A DNA stretch of 64,000 bases from Paenisporosarcina quisquiliarum_A (GTDB lineage: Bacteria; Bacillota; Bacilli; Bacillales_A; Planococcaceae). The translations under genes and the position numbers were made by a program. Of this stretch, positions 62,557 through 64,000 are shown in pieces. The stretch lies in NCBI RefSeq assembly GCF_043641925.1, contig NZ_JBHZRU010000006.1:95289-159288 (forward strand), in the 5' to 3' direction. Below the pieces are notes generated by a model. It was not told where the DNA came from. It worked only from the letters and a program-made list of their open reading frames with translations, and did not search any database. Within the stretch, counting starts at the first letter, position 1; every line of letters begins with the position of its first letter.

Positions 62557-63798
62557 TTAAAATAGTTTTGTTGTTGGTGGTGGATTGTGATCTGAACGGT
62601 ATTGGTTTTTATCAATTTTTTCTTTAAATTGATCATTAGCCAATTCTTGTTCGTCGTCATCAACTCCGCCTGTAAGGACTTCATTGTTCGTTGAGTCGGT
62701 ATCGAATGAGAAGGCATTGCCGTCTCCATTTGTTTCATAGCCAGACTCAAATTTTTCGTCATTGATACGTGGGTCTTTTTCAAAATCATGTTTCATTTCG
62801 CCAGATGGCATTTCGTTTTCAACATCTCCAAAAGCTGCTGGTCCTAAATTCGGATCAGTTCCTGGTGATTGGAATCCTTCTGTTTTATGATTTTCAGTTA
62901 TTGGTTCGTTTGTATTAAATTCAGCTCGCTCATTCGAATTAAATTCTGCACCATCATTTGCTTCATTAATCGTTGGTCGGTGTTCACGCGTCACTTTGTC
63001 TTCTTGCATCGAATGACCGATATGATCCGTTTCTCTCGCTAAGTGAGGACTAGTTGCAAACGTTTCCCCTCTTTCGAAGCGGTCCATTGGTTCGTCAAAT
63101 CGACCATCTGTTTCATTCACTAGCTCATTGTTAGACGGCGTGAATCCTTGTTCCTTTGCATACTCACTTTGTGGCTCATCGTATTTTGATTCAAATTTGT
63201 ATTCGCCACGTGGTTCTTCTGCACCAAATGTGGTTGTTTCATTTACTGGCGTTTCGTTTCGTTCGGTTTCATTGAAACGTGTATCCACAAAAGCTGTACC
63301 AGACGTTGATGACATTTGTGGGTCTTCGCTTTGAATACGTTCTTCAAAACCAGGCTCATTTGTAACAACTGAGCGCTCTTCGCCATGATATGACTCGTAA
63401 CTATTACCAGTCGCACCGAATGTGTCATAACCTTCTTCGAATTCGTTTTGATGGTCCTTCGCATCCGTTACTACATGGTCTGTGTAAAGTACGAATCCAC
63501 CACTTGCCACATCGTGAGAATAACGATTTTTTTCTTCTTCGGTTAAATTCAATTTACGAAGTCCTTCTGTTATCGCATCTTCACCTGTGAACCAAGACTT
63601 GAATTTGTCCATAACTGTTCCCGCTTCGTGTGTCGAAACTTCTGAGTGTTTATTTAACGTGTGGATATGTCCGTGATCTTTCGACACAACATGAATATCA
63701 CTTTCTTTATATCCTTGTGATGTTAACGTCTCAAGTTTGTTATATAATTCTTCTTCTGTGCGAGCTACTTCAATTCTTCGGTTCATTTCATGACTCAT
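62557..63798 (-). CDS. General stress protein (GSP17M/YflT-like domain) with long disordered tail
   Basis: A 413-residue protein. Residues 1-110 match the GSP17M-type domain: RRIEVARTEEELYNKLETLT, QGYKESDIHVVSKDHGHIHT, VMDKFKSWFTGEDAITEGL, ASGGFVLYTD. The remaining 300 residues are rich in Glu, Asn, Thr and Asp with few hydrophobics (FNSNERAEFNTNEPITENHK), so they are probably disordered; such tails are seen in stress and desiccation proteins. A sigma-B promoter lies 40 bp upstream, which agrees with the family. RBS AGGAGG precedes ATG 63798. Confidence 0.88.
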   Translation of the reverse strand: MSHEMNRRIEVARTEEELYNKLETLTSQGYKESDIHVVSKDHGHIHTLNKHSEVSTHEAGTVMDKFKSWFTGEDAITEGLRKLNLTEEEKNRYSHDVASGGFVLYTDHVVTDAKDHQNEFEEGYDTFGATGNSYESYHGEERSVVTNEPGFEERIQSEDPQMSSTSGTAFVDTRFNETERNETPVNETTTFGAEEPRGEYKFESKYDEPQSEYAKEQGFTPSNNELVNETDGRFDEPMDRFERGETFATSPHLARETDHIGHSMQEDKVTREHRPTINEANDGAEFNSNERAEFNTNEPITENHKTEGFQSPGTDPNLGPAAFGDVENEMPSGEMKHDFEKDPRINDEKFESGYETNGDGNAFSFDTDSTNNEVLTGGVDDDEQELANDQFKEKIDKNQYRSDHNPPPTTKLF

Positions 63799-63837
63799 TG
63801 GTGGAACCTCCTAAGTGTTTTTTGTTGTACACTCTAT

Positions 63838-63864
63838 CTACCCCAAGTGAATTTAAATTTAAAC
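63838..63864 (-). promoter_or_regulatory. Sigma-B type promoter
   Basis: On the minus strand GTTTAA, 15-base spacer, GGGTAG; close to the Bacillus sigma-B consensus GTTTAA/GGGTAT, 40 bases before the stress-protein start. Confidence 0.75.
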
Positions 63865-63892
63865 ACGATTCCCAATATTTAATGTTCTTGTA

Positions 63893-64000
63893 TTGAACTA
63901 CCCCCACTTATAATCGACCTTAGGGTCTGATTGAAGTGGGAGATTCTTGGGAACAGAGCGTACTTGTTGACGTATTTCTTTGTCAACAGAGGTTTCTCTT
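63893..64000 (-). mobile_element. Probable right end of an IS200/IS605-type (TnpB) element with omega-RNA scaffold
   Basis: On the minus strand the sequence ends with a hairpin CCCACTTCAATCAGACC-CTAA-GGTCGATTATAAGTGGG (two stem blocks with bulges) followed by GGTAGTTCAA. In IS605-type elements such a hairpin with a final TTCAA closes the reRNA/omega-RNA scaffold, and the next bases outside the element form the guide. The body lies beyond position 64000. Confidence 0.55.
63898..64000 (-). CDS. Probable C-terminal end of a TnpB-type nuclease (cut by the window edge)
   Basis: An open minus frame from the right edge to TAG 63900-63898 reads RETSVDKEIRQQVRSVPKNL and on through PLQSDPKVDYKWG. This kind of tail, running through a terminal hairpin, is what I expect for TnpB of Bacillales IS605/IS1341-type elements, but only 33 codons are visible, so the call depends mostly on the adjoining element end. 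Confidence 0.45.
   Translation of the reverse strand, partial: RETSVDKEIRQQVRSVPKNLPLQSDPKVDYKWG

Overview
The window looks like part of a chromosome from an AT-rich, Gram-positive, S-layer-bearing member of the Bacillales, most likely the Planococcaceae/Caryophanaceae (Paenisporosarcina, Sporosarcina, Psychrobacillus or a relative). The grounds are the S-layer protein with three SLH domains and an N-terminus starting MAHQPTKSRKF, the secA2 plus accessory-Sec S-layer assembly pair beside it, five further SLH-anchored proteins, and Bacillus-type stress, 5-oxoprolinase and rocB genes. The genus is inference; no rRNA or tRNA gene was found.

Layout. 1-7.2 kb: four SLH proteins (an SLH-anchored S8 protease cut by the left edge, two of unknown enzymology, and one lytic transglycosylase with SLH and SH3 domains). 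7.2-11 kb: a graveyard with a decayed IS256-family element, a broken LytR-CpsA-Psr gene, and nested IS110 and IS4 remnants. 11-30.5 kb: a minus-strand surface-glycan cluster (TPR protein, O-antigen-ligase-like enzyme, Wzz/YveK regulator, CapD-, CapN- and CapM-like enzymes for the first sugar, four single-domain family-2 glycosyltransferases, Wzy polymerase, complete dTDP-L-rhamnose pathway rfbACBD, a two-domain transferase and Wzx flippase), interrupted by a galU relic. 31-37.6 kb: the major S-layer gene, divergent from secA2 and the SLAP assembly gene. 37.8-45 kb: a TagA/WecG-type transferase with UDP-ManNAc dehydrogenase, VanZ, an SLH protein with three large repeats, a NERD-protein remnant, and a DUF5667 surface protein behind a cyclic-di-GMP-I riboswitch. 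45-64 kb: ordinary metabolism (rocB, patA, pxpBAC, EamA, brnQ), stress and wall genes, a GAF-GGDEF diguanylate cyclase, several frameshifted genes, and two loci of an unusual intergenic repeat (a hairpin head plus six units of exactly 21 bp). The right edge carries what looks like the end of a TnpB/IS605-type element next to a sigma-B promoter.

How the parts may work together. SecA2 and SLAP are expected to export the S-layer protein. The glycan cluster should build a rhamnose-containing polymer on a FucNAc- or QuiNAc-type first sugar, flip it with Wzx, extend it with Wzy, and hand it to a wall polymer or to the S-layer protein through the O-antigen-ligase-like enzyme, which sits next to the S-layer gene. 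The TagA/UDP-ManNAc dehydrogenase pair suggests a ManNAc(A)-containing secondary wall polymer that SLH domains could bind; csaB and the UDP-GlcNAc 2-epimerase are not in the window. The diguanylate cyclase and the c-di-GMP riboswitch suggest second-messenger control of at least one surface protein.

Caution: several genes are broken by single-base shifts, some of them in homopolymers. These may be real decay, phase variation or sequencing error. All family calls come from reading motifs by eye; no database search was run.
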